Part shown: positions 46,113-55,369 of the stretch, in pieces | Numbering within the stretch: the first letter of the stretch is position 1 | Layout: every line of letters begins with the position of its first letter | Origin: Microtetraspora malaysiensis | GTDB taxonomy: Bacteria; Actinomycetota; Actinomycetes; Streptosporangiales; Streptosporangiaceae | NCBI RefSeq assembly: GCF_001528665.1 | Contig: NZ_BBYJ01000008.1 | Coordinates: 62,001 to 126,000, forward strand | Direction: 5' to 3' | DNA length: 64,000 bases | Program-made: the position numbers and the translations under genes | Notes under the pieces: model-generated | Database searches by the model: none | Told to the model about the DNA's origin: nothing | What the model saw: only the letters and a program-made list of their open reading frames with translations

Positions 46113-46452
46113 GCCCGATCCTGCTGCGCGAGATGGCGCCTTTTGACAGGATGCGTTGACCGCATGCCGGGCGGGGCTTCCGTCCGCGTATGCCCATCGC
46201 CGATGATGTAGGGCAGATCCTGCGCTACAGGGAGTGTCTTATGGATCTTGCGGTAGCGACTTGCGGCCCGACGGGTGCGTCCTGGAGCGGAGGAGGGGAG
46301 CATCACGGGGTTGTGCACGGCCGCGGGCATGACCAGGCCGTTTGGCGCGGAACCGGCGTCACACGGTAGGCAGAGATCAGGACACGACCGTAAATCACAG
46401 TTATGGAGATGTGCCTCGTGGGAGACCCTGGCACGCGACGGAGGTGCCGACC

Positions 46453-48543
46453 GTGAGCGCCGAAACCTCCGTGCCCCGTCCCCGGGAGTCGGGTTTGGAC
46501 ATCTCAGACTCCGGCCTCTTCCGTGGCCTCATGTCCGAGGCCCCCTTCGCTTTCGCATTCTTTGACGCGTCCGGGCGATTTGTCCGTGTCAACTCGACCT
46601 TTACAGAGCTGACCGGCCACCCTGTCGAGCGGCATCTTGAGATGACGCCCGCCGAGCTGCTGTCGGCCGATCTCGCGACCATGATCGATTCGGCTCTGCG
46701 CAGGATCGGGGGCGAGGGCCTCCCCGTCACCGACCAGCGCATCCGGACCCGCGCCGAGAACGGCGACACCCGGCACTGGGCGGTGTCGTTCTTCCCCATG
46801 CGCGAGGACGACCTGCTCCTCGGCACCGCGCTCTTCGGCGTCGACCTGACCGAGCGCCAGCAGACCGAGGAGGAACTGCGGCGCAGCGAGGAGCGTTACC
46901 GCTCGCTGGTCGAGTCCCAGCAGCAGCTCGTGTGGATCACCTCTCCCAGTGGTGTCGCGGTCGAGGACGCCCCGCAGTGGCGTGCGGTCACCGGCCAGGG
47001 CCTGGAGGAGTATCTGGCCCACGGCTGGCTGGACGCCGTCCATCCCGACGACCGCACCGGCGCCGAGGAGGCGTGGCGGGAGGCGCTGCGCGGCCGGACC
47101 ATGTTCGAGTGGAGCTTCCGGGTGCGCACCCGGGCCAGCGGCTACCGGCACTTCGAGGTGCGCGCCGTCCCGATCATCCGGCACGGCCGCGTGATCGAGT
47201 GGGTGGGCGCGAACTCCGACGTCACGCCGCAGCGCGAGGCCGAGGAGATGCGCGGCAGGCTCACCGACCAGCTCGGCGCCGCCGCGTTGCGCACCGCCCG
47301 GCTCCAGGGCGCCACGGCCCAGCTGGCCGAGGCGCTCACCGTCGAGCAGGTGGTCCAGGTCATCATCGACGTCGGCCGTACGGCCCTCGCCGCCGACCAT
47401 TCGGGCGTGGCACTGCTGGACCAGGACCGCGCCAGCCTGAAGGTGATCAACAGCGGGGGCGTCCCCGACGCGCCCGGGATCTCGGGCGACGAGATCGCGT
47501 TGTCCACCACCAGCATGATGACCATGGCGGTGAACAGCCGGCGTCCGGTGTTCGCCGAGTCGCAGCAGAGCCTGCGTAACCAGCTCGTCGAGGCGGGCGC
47601 CGACGACGAGCGGGTCACCGAGTTCCTCGACGGCACCGGCGAGCGGGCCTGGGTCGGCCTGCCGCTGCTCGCGGCCGGCCGGGCGCTCGGCGCGCTGCGG
47701 TTCTCGTTCAACCGCCCGCAGAAGATCTCGCAGGAGGACGGCGTCTTCCTGGAGGCCCTGGCCGGGCAGTGCGCGCTCGCCGTGGAGCGGGCGACGCTCT
47801 TCGAGCGCGAGCACAAGACCGCCGAGACGCTGCAGCGGAGTCTCCTTCCCGACAACCTGCCCGTGGTGGGCGGGCTGGTCCTGGCCCAGCGCTTCCGATC
47901 CGGTTCCCGGCACGTGCAGGTCGGCGGCGACTGGTACGACGCGTTCGTCCTGCAGGACGGCCGGGTCGCGGCCGTGCTCGGCGACGTCATGGGCAAGGGC
48001 GTCAAGGCCGCCGCGGGCATGGGCCGGATCCGCAACGCCATGCGGGCGCTGGCGCTGACCAACCCGCCGCCGGCCGCGGTGCTCACCGGCCTGGACCGGG
48101 TCTTCGAGGCTACCGAAGAAGAAGAGCAGGTCACGACGCTCGCCTACATGGTGGTCGAGCCGGGCACCGGTGAGGGCACGCTGGCGTTGGCCGGTCACCC
48201 GCCACCGCTGCTGGTGTCGCCGCAGGGCGTGGGGGTGCTGCACGAGACCGAGCCCGGCACGCCGCTGGGCTGGGCGACCAGCCGCAAGCAGTTCAGGTTC
48301 TGTGTCCCGCCGGGTTACACCGCGGTGCTGTACTCCGACGGTTTGGTCGAGAACCGGAAGCGCGGGCTGGACGCCGGACTGCGGGATCTGTCGAACGTCG
48401 TGGCCGAGGCACCGCCCGAAGTTGTGGCAAGTCCCCACATGTTGCTGGATTTCCTGGTAGATCGGATGCTGTCCGGGTATGAGCAGGATGATGACGTGAC
48501 CGTGCTCGCGGTCCACGTACCTCCAGCCACGAAGAGTGACTGA
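46453..48543 (+). CDS. PAS-PAS-GAF-PP2C (SpoIIE-type) phosphatase
   Basis: A 696-residue soluble signalling phosphatase. PAS 1 is at ~25-130 (APFAFAFFDASGRFVRVNSTFTEL) and PAS 2 at ~145-265 (ending FEVRAVPIIRHGRVIEWVGANSDVT). GAF is at ~285-435, and PP2C/SpoIIE at ~455-690 (QVGGDWYDAF, LGDVMGKGVKAAA, LYSDGLVE, DDVTVLAVHV) with metal-binding Asp residues present. Such proteins dephosphorylate anti-anti-sigma factors in RsbU-like switches. No HATPase domain or STAS protein is nearby. GTG 46453 follows GGAGG at 46440-46444; longer upstream reading is unsupported. Confidence 0.87.
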   Translation: MSAETSVPRPRESGLDISDSGLFRGLMSEAPFAFAFFDASGRFVRVNSTFTELTGHPVERHLEMTPAELLSADLATMIDSALRRIGGEGLPVTDQRIRTRAENGDTRHWAVSFFPMREDDLLLGTALFGVDLTERQQTEEELRRSEERYRSLVESQQQLVWITSPSGVAVEDAPQWRAVTGQGLEEYLAHGWLDAVHPDDRTGAEEAWREALRGRTMFEWSFRVRTRASGYRHFEVRAVPIIRHGRVIEWVGANSDVTPQREAEEMRGRLTDQLGAAALRTARLQGATAQLAEALTVEQVVQVIIDVGRTALAADHSGVALLDQDRASLKVINSGGVPDAPGISGDEIALSTTSMMTMAVNSRRPVFAESQQSLRNQLVEAGADDERVTEFLDGTGERAWVGLPLLAAGRALGALRFSFNRPQKISQEDGVFLEALAGQCALAVERATLFEREHKTAETLQRSLLPDNLPVVGGLVLAQRFRSGSRHVQVGGDWYDAFVLQDGRVAAVLGDVMGKGVKAAAGMGRIRNAMRALALTNPPPAAVLTGLDRVFEATEEEEQVTTLAYMVVEPGTGEGTLALAGHPPPLLVSPQGVGVLHETEPGTPLGWATSRKQFRFCVPPGYTAVLYSDGLVENRKRGLDAGLRDLSNVVAEAPPEVVASPHMLLDFLVDRMLSGYEQDDDVTVLAVHVPPATKSD

Positions 48544-48762
48544 ATGAAACAGTCATAACGGTTGCTTTCGGGTATCGGTCCCCCTCATCCGTACGCACTA
48601 CTGTCTCGGTCGGCCTAGGGTGGGAAGGCAACCGGCCGGAGGTGGCCGTATGGACCGCCGTGGCGTGTCACAATGGCATGTCGCGGTCCGCGCGGCCTCA
48701 CCATCGGAAAAGAAGCAACCATCTGGGTCCATTCTCGCCATGCGTTCGTTCGAGAGGTGTTC

Positions 48763-50406
48763 GTGTCGCCTGCAAGTTCGACTCGCTCGAAGCCGTCGGA
48801 GCTGAACGAGCCAGTGATTCAGCAGCTCCTCGAGCGTGGGCGCTCGCAGGGTTTCCTCGAGTCCGAGGATGTCCGCAGGGCCTTCGAGGAAGCGGACATC
48901 CCGCTGTCGCACGCCGCTGGATTCCTGCGCAGCCTCAGCAAGGAGGGTGTGACCGTCGTGGTCACCGCGGCCGATGCCGCCGCGGCGCCCAAGCGGTCTC
49001 GTGGCCAAGCAAAGCGCCGCACCTCCTCCCCGGTCAAGAAGACCACCAAGTCCGCCGCAGCCAAGGAGGCGCAGCCGGAGACCGTCACCGCTGTGGTGGC
49101 CGGCTCGGCTGATCCCGCGCCCGCGCCGAAGCGGCCCGCCGCGAAGAAGGCCGCTCCGGCCAAGAAGACCGCGGCGCCCGCGACCAAGCCCAAGCCCGCG
49201 GCTCCCGCCGCCGGGCCCGACTCCAAGCCCGTCAAAGCGGAGCCGAAGCCCAAGTCGTCCGACGCAGCCGACGACGATGAGGACATCGAGCTCGAGGGCG
49301 ACGTCGAGATCGAGGACTTCGAGATCGACGTGGACGACGTCGAGATCGAAGCCGACTCCGACACGGACACCGAAGCCGAAACCGAGGGTGACGGCGAGGA
49401 GAAGGCGGCGGCCCCCGTCCAGTCCGAGGACGAGGTCCTCATCCTCACCGACGATGACGACGACGCTCCGGTGGCCCAGGTCGCGGCCGCCGGCGCCACC
49501 GCCGACCCGGTCAAGGACTATCTCAAGCAGATCGGCAAGGTCCCCCTGCTCAACGCCGAGCAGGAGGTGGAGCTCGCCAAGCGCATCGAGGCGGGCCTGT
49601 TCGCCGAGGAGCAGCTCGCCAGCGACGGTGAGCAGCTTCCGGTCGACGTCCGCGCCGAGCTGGAGTGGATCGCCGAGGACGGCCGCCGGGCGAAGAACCA
49701 CCTGCTGGAGGCCAACCTCCGCCTCGTGGTCTCGCTGGCCAAGCGCTACACCGGGCGCGGCATGCTCTTCCTGGACCTGATCCAGGAGGGCAACCTCGGC
49801 CTCATCCGCGCGGTCGAGAAGTTCGACTACACCAAGGGCTACAAGTTCTCCACGTACGCCACCTGGTGGATCCGGCAGGCGATCACGCGCGCCATGGCGG
49901 ACCAGGCGCGGACCATCCGCATCCCGGTCCACATGGTCGAAGTGATCAACAAGCTGGCTCGGGTCCAGCGGCAGATGCTGCAGGACCTCGGCCGCGAGCC
50001 CACGCCCGAGGAGCTGGCCCGCGAGCTCGACATGACCCCTGAGAAGGTCATCGAGGTGCAGAAGTACGGGCGCGAGCCGATCTCCCTGCACACCCCCCTG
50101 GGTGAGGAGGGTGACAGCGAGTTCGGTGACCTCATCGAGGACTCCGAGGCCATCGTGCCGGCCGACGCCGTCAGCTTCACGCTGCTCCAGGAGCAGCTCC
50201 ACTCCGTTCTGGACACGCTGTCCGAGCGGGAGGCGGGTGTCGTGTCGATGCGCTTCGGTCTCACGGACGGCCAGCCGAAGACCCTGGACGAGATCGGCAA
50301 GGTCTACGGCGTGACCCGCGAGCGGATCCGCCAGATCGAGTCGAAGACCATGTCCAAGCTGCGTCACCCGTCGCGGTCTCAGGTGCTCCGCGACTACCTG
50401 GACTAG
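48763..50406 (+). CDS. sigA: Principal RNA polymerase sigma factor (RpoD/HrdB/SigA)
   Basis: 547 residues. An N-terminal helical region is followed by a Lys/Ala/Pro-rich then Asp/Glu-rich linker (~70-240) typical of actinobacterial HrdB. Region 1.2 is [21 protein letters not shown]. Region 2 holds [17 protein letters not shown] and [19 protein letters not shown]. Region 3 holds [18 protein letters not shown], and region 4 [21 protein letters not shown]. The start is GTG 48763 with GAGAGG five bases upstream; GTG 48757 is inside that site. This is the housekeeping sigma factor. A GC-rich terminator follows. Confidence 0.95.
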   Translation: MSPASSTRSKPSELNEPVIQQLLERGRSQGFLESEDVRRAFEEADIPLSHAAGFLRSLSKEGVTVVVTAADAAAAPKRSRGQAKRRTSSPVKKTTKSAAAKEAQPETVTAVVAGSADPAPAPKRPAAKKAAPAKKTAAPATKPKPAAPAAGPDSKPVKAEPKPKSSDAADDDEDIELEGDVEIEDFEIDVDDVEIEADSDTDTEAETEGDGEEKAAAPVQSEDEVLILTDDDDDAPVAQVAAAGATADPVKDYLKQIGKVPLLNAEQEVELAKRIEAGLFAEEQLASDGEQLPVDVRAELEWIAEDGRRAKNHLLEANLRLVVSLAKRYTGRGMLFLDLIQEGNLGLIRAVEKFDYTKGYKFSTYATWWIRQAITRAMADQARTIRIPVHMVEVINKLARVQRQMLQDLGREPTPEELARELDMTPEKVIEVQKYGREPISLHTPLGEEGDSEFGDLIEDSEAIVPADAVSFTLLQEQLHSVLDTLSEREAGVVSMRFGLTDGQPKTLDEIGKVYGVTRERIRQIESKTMSKLRHPSRSQVLRDYLD

Positions 50407-50473
50407 GACGCCTCCCGCAGCGCGGGCACCGGCGGAACTGGACCCCGGTCGCGTTCCAGCGCGGCCACGTGAG

Positions 50474-50506
50474 CGGCCCCGCTCTCCTCATCGGAGGGCG
50501 GGGCCG
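50474..50506. terminator. sigA terminator
   Basis: A perfect 9-bp stem, CGGCCCCGC / GCGGGGCCG, with a 15-nt loop lies 68 bp after the sigA stop, between convergent genes. Confidence 0.65.
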
Positions 50507-50583
50507 TTCCGCGTTTCCGTCGCACTCCCGATGGCACGAGGTCTCCGGCTCGACACGCCGGGCACGCGGACGGCTGAATATGA

Positions 50584-51342
50584 TCACGAATCGATCACGA
50601 TATCCAGGGTCCATGGCTTGCCCGGACGGGGAGCCGGGTGCAGTTCCGCGCGGTGGCCGAGCCCGGTGAGGACCTCGGCCAGCTCTCTCGGATCGCCCGG
50701 CTCGCCGGGGTCCTCGACCAGCGAGCGGGCCACCACGCCCCTGGTGGCCTTGGCCATGTGGCTCACCACCGTGCGTCTGCCGGCGCTCTCTTTCAGCACC
50801 CGTACGGCCACCGCGCGCTCGCCGGCCGGCCAGGCCTGCGCGTACGGCGCGGAGCGCATGTCCACGATCAGGCCGGGCAGCGGGCCGAGGGCCGCGGTGA
50901 GGAAGGGGCGCCAGAACGCGGCCAGGCCGCCCATCGGCGGGAGCGCGCGGGCCATCGAGAGCCGGTACGGCGGGACGCGGTCGGTCAGCCGGAGCGCGCC
51001 CCACAGTCCGGAGAAGACGACGACGCGCAGGTCCGCCCGCCTCCGCGCGTCCGGGGCCAGCGTGGCGAGGCCGAGGTTGTCGTAGAGAACACCGGTGTAC
51101 AGCTCGGCGGCGGTGAGGGTGGGGGCGTCGTGCAGGTCGCGGTTCCTGCCGATCTCGTCGAGCTGCCTCTCGGACAGTCCGAGCACGGCCCGGGCGTCGG
51201 GGGTGTGACAGAGCGTGACGAGGGCGTCGAGCACCTTCTCCCGGGGGGAGGTCAGCTCGGGGAAGCCGAGGGTGTCGAGGTCGAGCACGGGTCCGTCACC
51301 CCGGGACGCCTTTCCTTCGGAGGGCGGCAGCAGGATCAGCAC
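50584..51342 (-). CDS. yaaA: YaaA-family peroxide stress protein
   Basis: A 252-residue YaaA/DUF328 protein, a DNA-binding stress factor that in Escherichia coli limits intracellular iron during peroxide stress. It begins MLILLPPSEGKA and has DLHDAPTLTAAELYTGVLYDNL, FSGLWGALRLTDRVPPYRLSM and VSHMAKATRGVVAR, all family blocks. GTG 51342 lies six bases after TAGGCT on the minus strand, a leaderless arrangement. Confidence 0.9.
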   Translation of the reverse strand: MLILLPPSEGKASRGDGPVLDLDTLGFPELTSPREKVLDALVTLCHTPDARAVLGLSERQLDEIGRNRDLHDAPTLTAAELYTGVLYDNLGLATLAPDARRRADLRVVVFSGLWGALRLTDRVPPYRLSMARALPPMGGLAAFWRPFLTAALGPLPGLIVDMRSAPYAQAWPAGERAVAVRVLKESAGRRTVVSHMAKATRGVVARSLVEDPGEPGDPRELAEVLTGLGHRAELHPAPRPGKPWTLDIVIDS

Positions 51343-51348
51343 GTCCTC

Positions 51349-51354
51349 AGCCTA
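51349..51354 (-). promoter_or_regulatory. -10 element TAGGCT (leaderless promoter) for yaaA
   Basis: On the minus strand TAGGCT is six bases from GTG 51342, with no ribosome site between. Confidence 0.45.
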
Positions 51355-51536
51355 GCGACGGCGCCGGCCAGTCCCACGGGTGCCTGTGGATAACGAGCGG
51401 CCACCGGGGACGCCTGGGTGGCGGGCGGATCGGCCCGGCGGCTGCTGGGGGCCGATGGGAGCGCTGCGTCACGGTGGGGGAGGGGGCCGGCCCGGTGCGG
51501 ACGGGGCGGGTCGGGGCCTGGGATAAGGTCGCGCCC

Positions 51537-52253
51537 ATGTCCGAATTCGACCTTCTCGTGGACCAGGCGTGGCCGGCCCCGCATCGGGTGGCCGCCGTCG
51601 ACTGGGTCTACCGGCACGCGGGTGGGGTGACCAAGCGGGCCAACTCGGTCCTGGCGCTGGGCGATCGTACCGATCTGGGGAAGGCGATCGACGAGGCGGA
51701 GGCGTTCTACGCGGATCTCGGCCGGCCGTGCGTGTTCTCCATCGGCGCCGGAGCCACACCCGGCCTTGACGCGGAGCTGGATTCCCGTGGCTACCGGCTG
51801 GTCGATCCCACCCTGGTGATGGCCCGGCCGTCGGTATCGGTGGAAGGGGCGGCGGGCCCGGCGTTCGCGTCCGAGCCGTCTCCCGAGTGGCTGGACACCT
51901 GGTGGCGGGTGGACGGGGGCCGGCATCCGGAGGGCCAGGACATCTCCGCCAAGGCGTGGGCGGCGCGGATCCTGACCGGCGTGCCCGCGGTGTACGCGTC
52001 GCTGGGCGCGGCGGCGGTGGGCCGGGGCGTGCTTCAGGGGGAGTGGCTCGGGGTCTACTGCATGGCCGTGGTGCCCGAGGCCAGGCGGCGCGGGCTGGGC
52101 GCGTCGGTGCTGCGCGGCCTGCTCGGCTGGGGTGCGGAGGCGGGCGCGAGCCGGGCCTATCTGGTTGTCACGGAGGCGAACCAAGGGGCTCGCGCACTGT
52201 ATGAGCGGGCAGGCTTCACGGTGGCCGCCCGTTACCACTACCGCGTCCGCTGA
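51537..52253 (+). CDS. GNAT-family N-acetyltransferase
   Basis: 238 residues. The C-terminal GNAT fold has the acetyl-CoA pyrophosphate loop in VPEARRRGLGASVLRGLLGWG, then SRAYLVVTEANQGARALYERAGF. The N-terminal half (VDWVYRHAGGVTKRANSVLAL) matches the extended actinobacterial type seen with MshD-like or degenerate two-domain GNATs. The acceptor substrate is unknown. ATG 51537 lies seven bases after TAAGGT, fitting leaderless expression. Confidence 0.85.
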   Translation: MSEFDLLVDQAWPAPHRVAAVDWVYRHAGGVTKRANSVLALGDRTDLGKAIDEAEAFYADLGRPCVFSIGAGATPGLDAELDSRGYRLVDPTLVMARPSVSVEGAAGPAFASEPSPEWLDTWWRVDGGRHPEGQDISAKAWAARILTGVPAVYASLGAAAVGRGVLQGEWLGVYCMAVVPEARRRGLGASVLRGLLGWGAEAGASRAYLVVTEANQGARALYERAGFTVAARYHYRVR

Positions 52254-52348
52254 TGGGGAAGATCGGGGACGGGGAAGCGGGGAAGAAACGGCGGTGACGC
52301 GCGGGGAGCGGTCCGCGAGGACCGCTCCCGGCATCGCCGTCTATCGGG

Positions 52349-52576
52349 TCAGCGCTCGCTCGTGGCGGACGCGGGGGATTCACTCAGTCGGGCCGACTCG
52401 TCCTGGATCTCGGCACCCTTGTCACGCAGCACGCTGGCGTGCTGACGTCCGTGGTGAGCGCAGAAGAGCAACTCCCCTCCCACGGGCAGGGTCGCGCGGA
52501 TGTAGGCCTGGGCGCCGCAACGGTCGCAGCGGTCCAGGGCGGTCAGCGGCTTGGCGGGGGCGAGAGCTCCAGTCAC
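52349..52576 (-). CDS. DUF7455 small zinc-ribbon-like protein
   Basis: 75 residues: LDRCDRCGAQAYIRATLPVGGELLFCAHHGRQH with CxxC and CxxH as a likely zinc site, then a charged helical tail. The position between sigA and parE is a conserved actinobacterial arrangement (recall). The GTG start has GAAAGGCG upstream. Function unknown. Confidence 0.8.
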   Translation of the reverse strand: MTGALAPAKPLTALDRCDRCGAQAYIRATLPVGGELLFCAHHGRQHASVLRDKGAEIQDESARLSESPASATSER

Positions 52577-52782
52577 GTATCGCCTTTCGGGTCACCCCAC
52601 CTGCTGTGGGGACGTTGGCGTCAGTCACTTGGGACAACATCTAACCGGATGCGGACGTTCCCAATCGCCCCGCCACTACGCCGAGAGCGGAATGATCTGG
52701 AAAGTGGTCCGGATCACATCGGAAGTTCAGGGGATCGTCCCGAGCCTGGCAAGCTTAGTACCCGTAAAAACCAGATGGACGG

Positions 52783-52788
52783 TAGGCT
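52783..52788 (+). promoter_or_regulatory. Candidate -10 (TAGGCT) upstream of parE
   Basis: A TANNNT hexamer 35 bp before the start codon; no convincing -35 is seen. The gap 52577-52811 otherwise shows nothing notable. Confidence 0.3.
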
Positions 52789-52823
52789 GCGTACGCCTGT
52801 TCGATTGCTAAATGGGAGTTGGT

Positions 52824-54905
52824 GTGACGGCGGTTAGCGCGGAGACGGGTTATACGGCTCGTCATCTCTCGGTGCTGGAAGGTCTCGAGGCCGTCCGTAA
52901 GCGTCCGGGGATGTATATCGGGTCCACCGACACCCGCGGCCTGATGCACTGTCTCTGGGAGATCGTGGACAACGGCGTCGACGAGGCGCTGGCCGGGTTC
53001 TGCAGCCGCATCGAGGTGGAGCTGCACGCCGACGGTTCGATCGAGGTCCGCGACAACGGTCGCGGCATCCCCGTCGACATCGAGCCCAAGAGCGGTCTCG
53101 CCGGGGTCGAGCTCGTCTACACCAAGCTCCACGCGGGCGGTAAGTTCGGCGGCGGCAGCTACGGCGCGTCCGGCGGTCTGCACGGCGTGGGCGCGTCGGT
53201 CGTCAACGCGCTCTCCTCGCGGCTCGACGTGGAGGTCGACCGCGGCGGCCGCACCCACATGATCAGCTTCAAGCGCGGCAACCCCGGCGTGTTCTCCGGA
53301 GCCGGTCCCGACGCCGCCTTCGAACCCCGTTCGGGGCTGCGCAAGACCCGCCGGCGCTCGCAGGAGGGCGAGAGCGTCACCGGCACCCGCGTCCGCTGGT
53401 GGTCCGACAAGCAGATCTTCCTGCCCGACGCCGAGCTGTCCATCGACGAGATCCACGTACGGCTCCGCCAGACGGCCTTCCTGGTCCCCGGGCTCACCCT
53501 GGTGCTCCGGGACGGCCGGGGCGAGGAGCCGGTCGAGGAGACGTACCACTTCGACGGCGGCATCGGCGAGTTCGTCGACTTCCTGTCCCGGGACGAGGCC
53601 GTGTGCGACGTGCTGCGGCTGCAGGGCGTGGGGCACTTCCGGGAAACCGTCCCCGTGCTCGACGAGCTCGGCCACATGACCCCCACCGACGTCGAGCGCG
53701 AGCTGTCCGTGGACGTCGCGCTCCGCTGGGGCAAGGGCTACGAGACGACGGTCCGCTCCTTCGTCAACGTGATCGCCACGCCCAAGGGCGGCACCCACGT
53801 CGCCGGGTTCGAGCGGGCCCTGGTCCGCACGATCAACGAGCAGCTCCGCGAGACGCGGCTGCTCAAGAACGGCGACGACCCGGTCAGCAAGGAGGACATC
53901 CTCGAGGGCCTGACGGCCGTGGTCACCGTACGGGTGCCCGAGCCGCAGTTCGAGGGGCAGACGAAGGAGATCCTCGGCACCTCCGCCGCCACCCGGATCG
54001 TGTCCCACGTCGTCTCGCGCGACCTGAAGGAGCTGCTCGCCACGCCCAAGCGGGCGCAGAAGCAGCAGCTCCGCGCCGTGCTGGAGAAGATCGTCGCGGC
54101 CGCCAAGGCGCGCATCGCCGCCCGCGAGCACCGGGACAACCAGCGCCGCAAGTCCGCGCTGGAGAACTCGGCGCTCCCGGCGAAGCTGGTCGACTGCCGC
54201 AGCGACGACGTCGACCGCAGTGAGCTGTTCATCGTCGAGGGAGACTCCGCGCTCGGCACGGCCAAGCTGGCCCGCGACTCGGAGTTCCAGGCGCTGCTGC
54301 CGATTCGAGGAAAGATCCTCAACGTGCAGAAGGCGTCCGTCTCCGACATGTTGAAGAACGCCGAGTGTGCGGCGATCATCCAGGTGGTCGGCGCGGGGTC
54401 GGGCCGCTCGTTCGACATCGACGCCGCGCGGTACGGCAAGGTCATCCTGATGGCGGACGCCGACGTCGACGGCGCGCACATCCGCTGCCTGCTCCTGACG
54501 CTGTTCCACCGGTACATGAAGCCCATGGTCGAGGCCGGGCGGGTGTTCGCCGCCGTGCCGCCGCTGCACCGGATCGAGGTCACCAACCCGGGCCGGGGGC
54601 GGGACAAGTACATCTACACCTACTCCGACGCCGAGCTGCACAAGACCCTGCGCGACCTGGAGCGGCGGGGCAAGCGGTGGAAGGATCCGGTCCAGCGTTA
54701 CAAGGGCCTCGGTGAGATGGACGCCGACCAGCTCGCCGAGACCACCATGGATCCGCGCCACCGGGTGCTGCGCCGGGTGCGGATCGAGGACGTCGAGGCG
54801 GGTGAGCGGATCTTCGACCTGCTCATGGGCAGCGACGTCGCCCCGCGCCGCGAGTTCATCGTCGGCAGCGCGGCCGAGGTCGACCGCAACCACATCGACG
54901 CCTAG
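52824..54905 (+). CDS. parE: Type II DNA topoisomerase subunit B (ParE/GyrB-like)
   Basis: A 693-residue ATPase subunit of topoisomerase IV or a second gyrase B. The GHKL site shows EIVDNGVDEALAG, DNGRGIPVDI and GGLHGVGASVVNALS. The TOPRIM domain has LFIVEGDSALGTAK and MADADVDGAHIRCLLLTL. The C-terminus ends PRREFIVGSAAEVDRNHIDA. Proximity to sigA and a DUF7455 gene favours ParE, since the main gyrB normally sits near dnaA. The start is GTG 52824 with GGGAG 52814-52818; ATG 52812 is possible. The ParC partner is not in the window. Confidence 0.92.
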   Translation: MTAVSAETGYTARHLSVLEGLEAVRKRPGMYIGSTDTRGLMHCLWEIVDNGVDEALAGFCSRIEVELHADGSIEVRDNGRGIPVDIEPKSGLAGVELVYTKLHAGGKFGGGSYGASGGLHGVGASVVNALSSRLDVEVDRGGRTHMISFKRGNPGVFSGAGPDAAFEPRSGLRKTRRRSQEGESVTGTRVRWWSDKQIFLPDAELSIDEIHVRLRQTAFLVPGLTLVLRDGRGEEPVEETYHFDGGIGEFVDFLSRDEAVCDVLRLQGVGHFRETVPVLDELGHMTPTDVERELSVDVALRWGKGYETTVRSFVNVIATPKGGTHVAGFERALVRTINEQLRETRLLKNGDDPVSKEDILEGLTAVVTVRVPEPQFEGQTKEILGTSAATRIVSHVVSRDLKELLATPKRAQKQQLRAVLEKIVAAAKARIAAREHRDNQRRKSALENSALPAKLVDCRSDDVDRSELFIVEGDSALGTAKLARDSEFQALLPIRGKILNVQKASVSDMLKNAECAAIIQVVGAGSGRSFDIDAARYGKVILMADADVDGAHIRCLLLTLFHRYMKPMVEAGRVFAAVPPLHRIEVTNPGRGRDKYIYTYSDAELHKTLRDLERRGKRWKDPVQRYKGLGEMDADQLAETTMDPRHRVLRRVRIEDVEAGERIFDLLMGSDVAPRREFIVGSAAEVDRNHIDA

Positions 54906-54922
54906 CAAGGCGTCTCAGAATG

Positions 54923-54945
54923 GCCCCCGGATCGCGACCGGGGGC
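54923..54945 (+). terminator. parE terminator hairpin
   Basis: GCCCCCGG / CCGGGGGC, a perfect 8-bp stem with a 7-nt loop, lies 17 bp after the parE stop. Confidence 0.6.
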
Positions 54946-55045
54946 GGGCACCACCCAACCGCGACCGGGCCGTCCGGAAGAGACACGCTGGAACCCTGTC
55001 GTGTGCGGGCATTGCCAAGGCTACGTTGAACGGAATAATAGCCCT

Positions 55046-55369
55046 ATGCCCAGGGGAACGTCGGAAGTCAGCGAGCCGATGTACTTCGTGCTCGCCGCGT
55101 TGCGCGGCGGTCCGCTGCACGGTCACGCGATCAGCAAGTCGATCCAGGAGCTGTCCGGGGGCCGGGTCCGGCCTTCGGTCGGCACCCTCTACGGGATCCT
55201 GGAGCGGCTCAACGAGCGAGGCGTGATCGCCGTGGACCGCGAGGAGACGGTCAACGGCCGCAACCGGCGCTATTTCCGGATCACCGACACGGGGCAGGCG
55301 CTGGTCGAGGCCGAGGCCAGGCGTATGTACGAGGTCGCCTCCCTCATTCTGAGGCCGACCAGCACATGA
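55046..55369 (+). CDS. PadR-family transcriptional regulator
   Basis: A 107-residue winged-helix protein: YFVLAALRGGPLHGHAISKSIQELSGGRVRPSVGTLYGILERLNERGVI and the RRYFRITDTGQALVEAEA wing. It is of the short PadR subfamily (PadR-s2). ATG 55046 is preceded by AATAAT seven bases upstream and no ribosome site, so leaderless expression is likely. It overlaps the next gene by ATGA, indicating translational coupling. It probably regulates its own operon. Confidence 0.88.
   Translation: MPRGTSEVSEPMYFVLAALRGGPLHGHAISKSIQELSGGRVRPSVGTLYGILERLNERGVIAVDREETVNGRNRRYFRITDTGQALVEAEARRMYEVASLILRPTST

Noticed and set aside
46241-46369. Small 42-codon open frame upstream of the PP2C phosphatase
   Set aside because: No ribosome site, no recognisable motif and no codon signal; probably part of the untranslated region.
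53300-54900. Housekeeping gyrB
   Set aside because: Motifs fit either enzyme, but the sigA/DUF7455 neighbourhood and absence of dnaA, recF and gyrA favour ParE.
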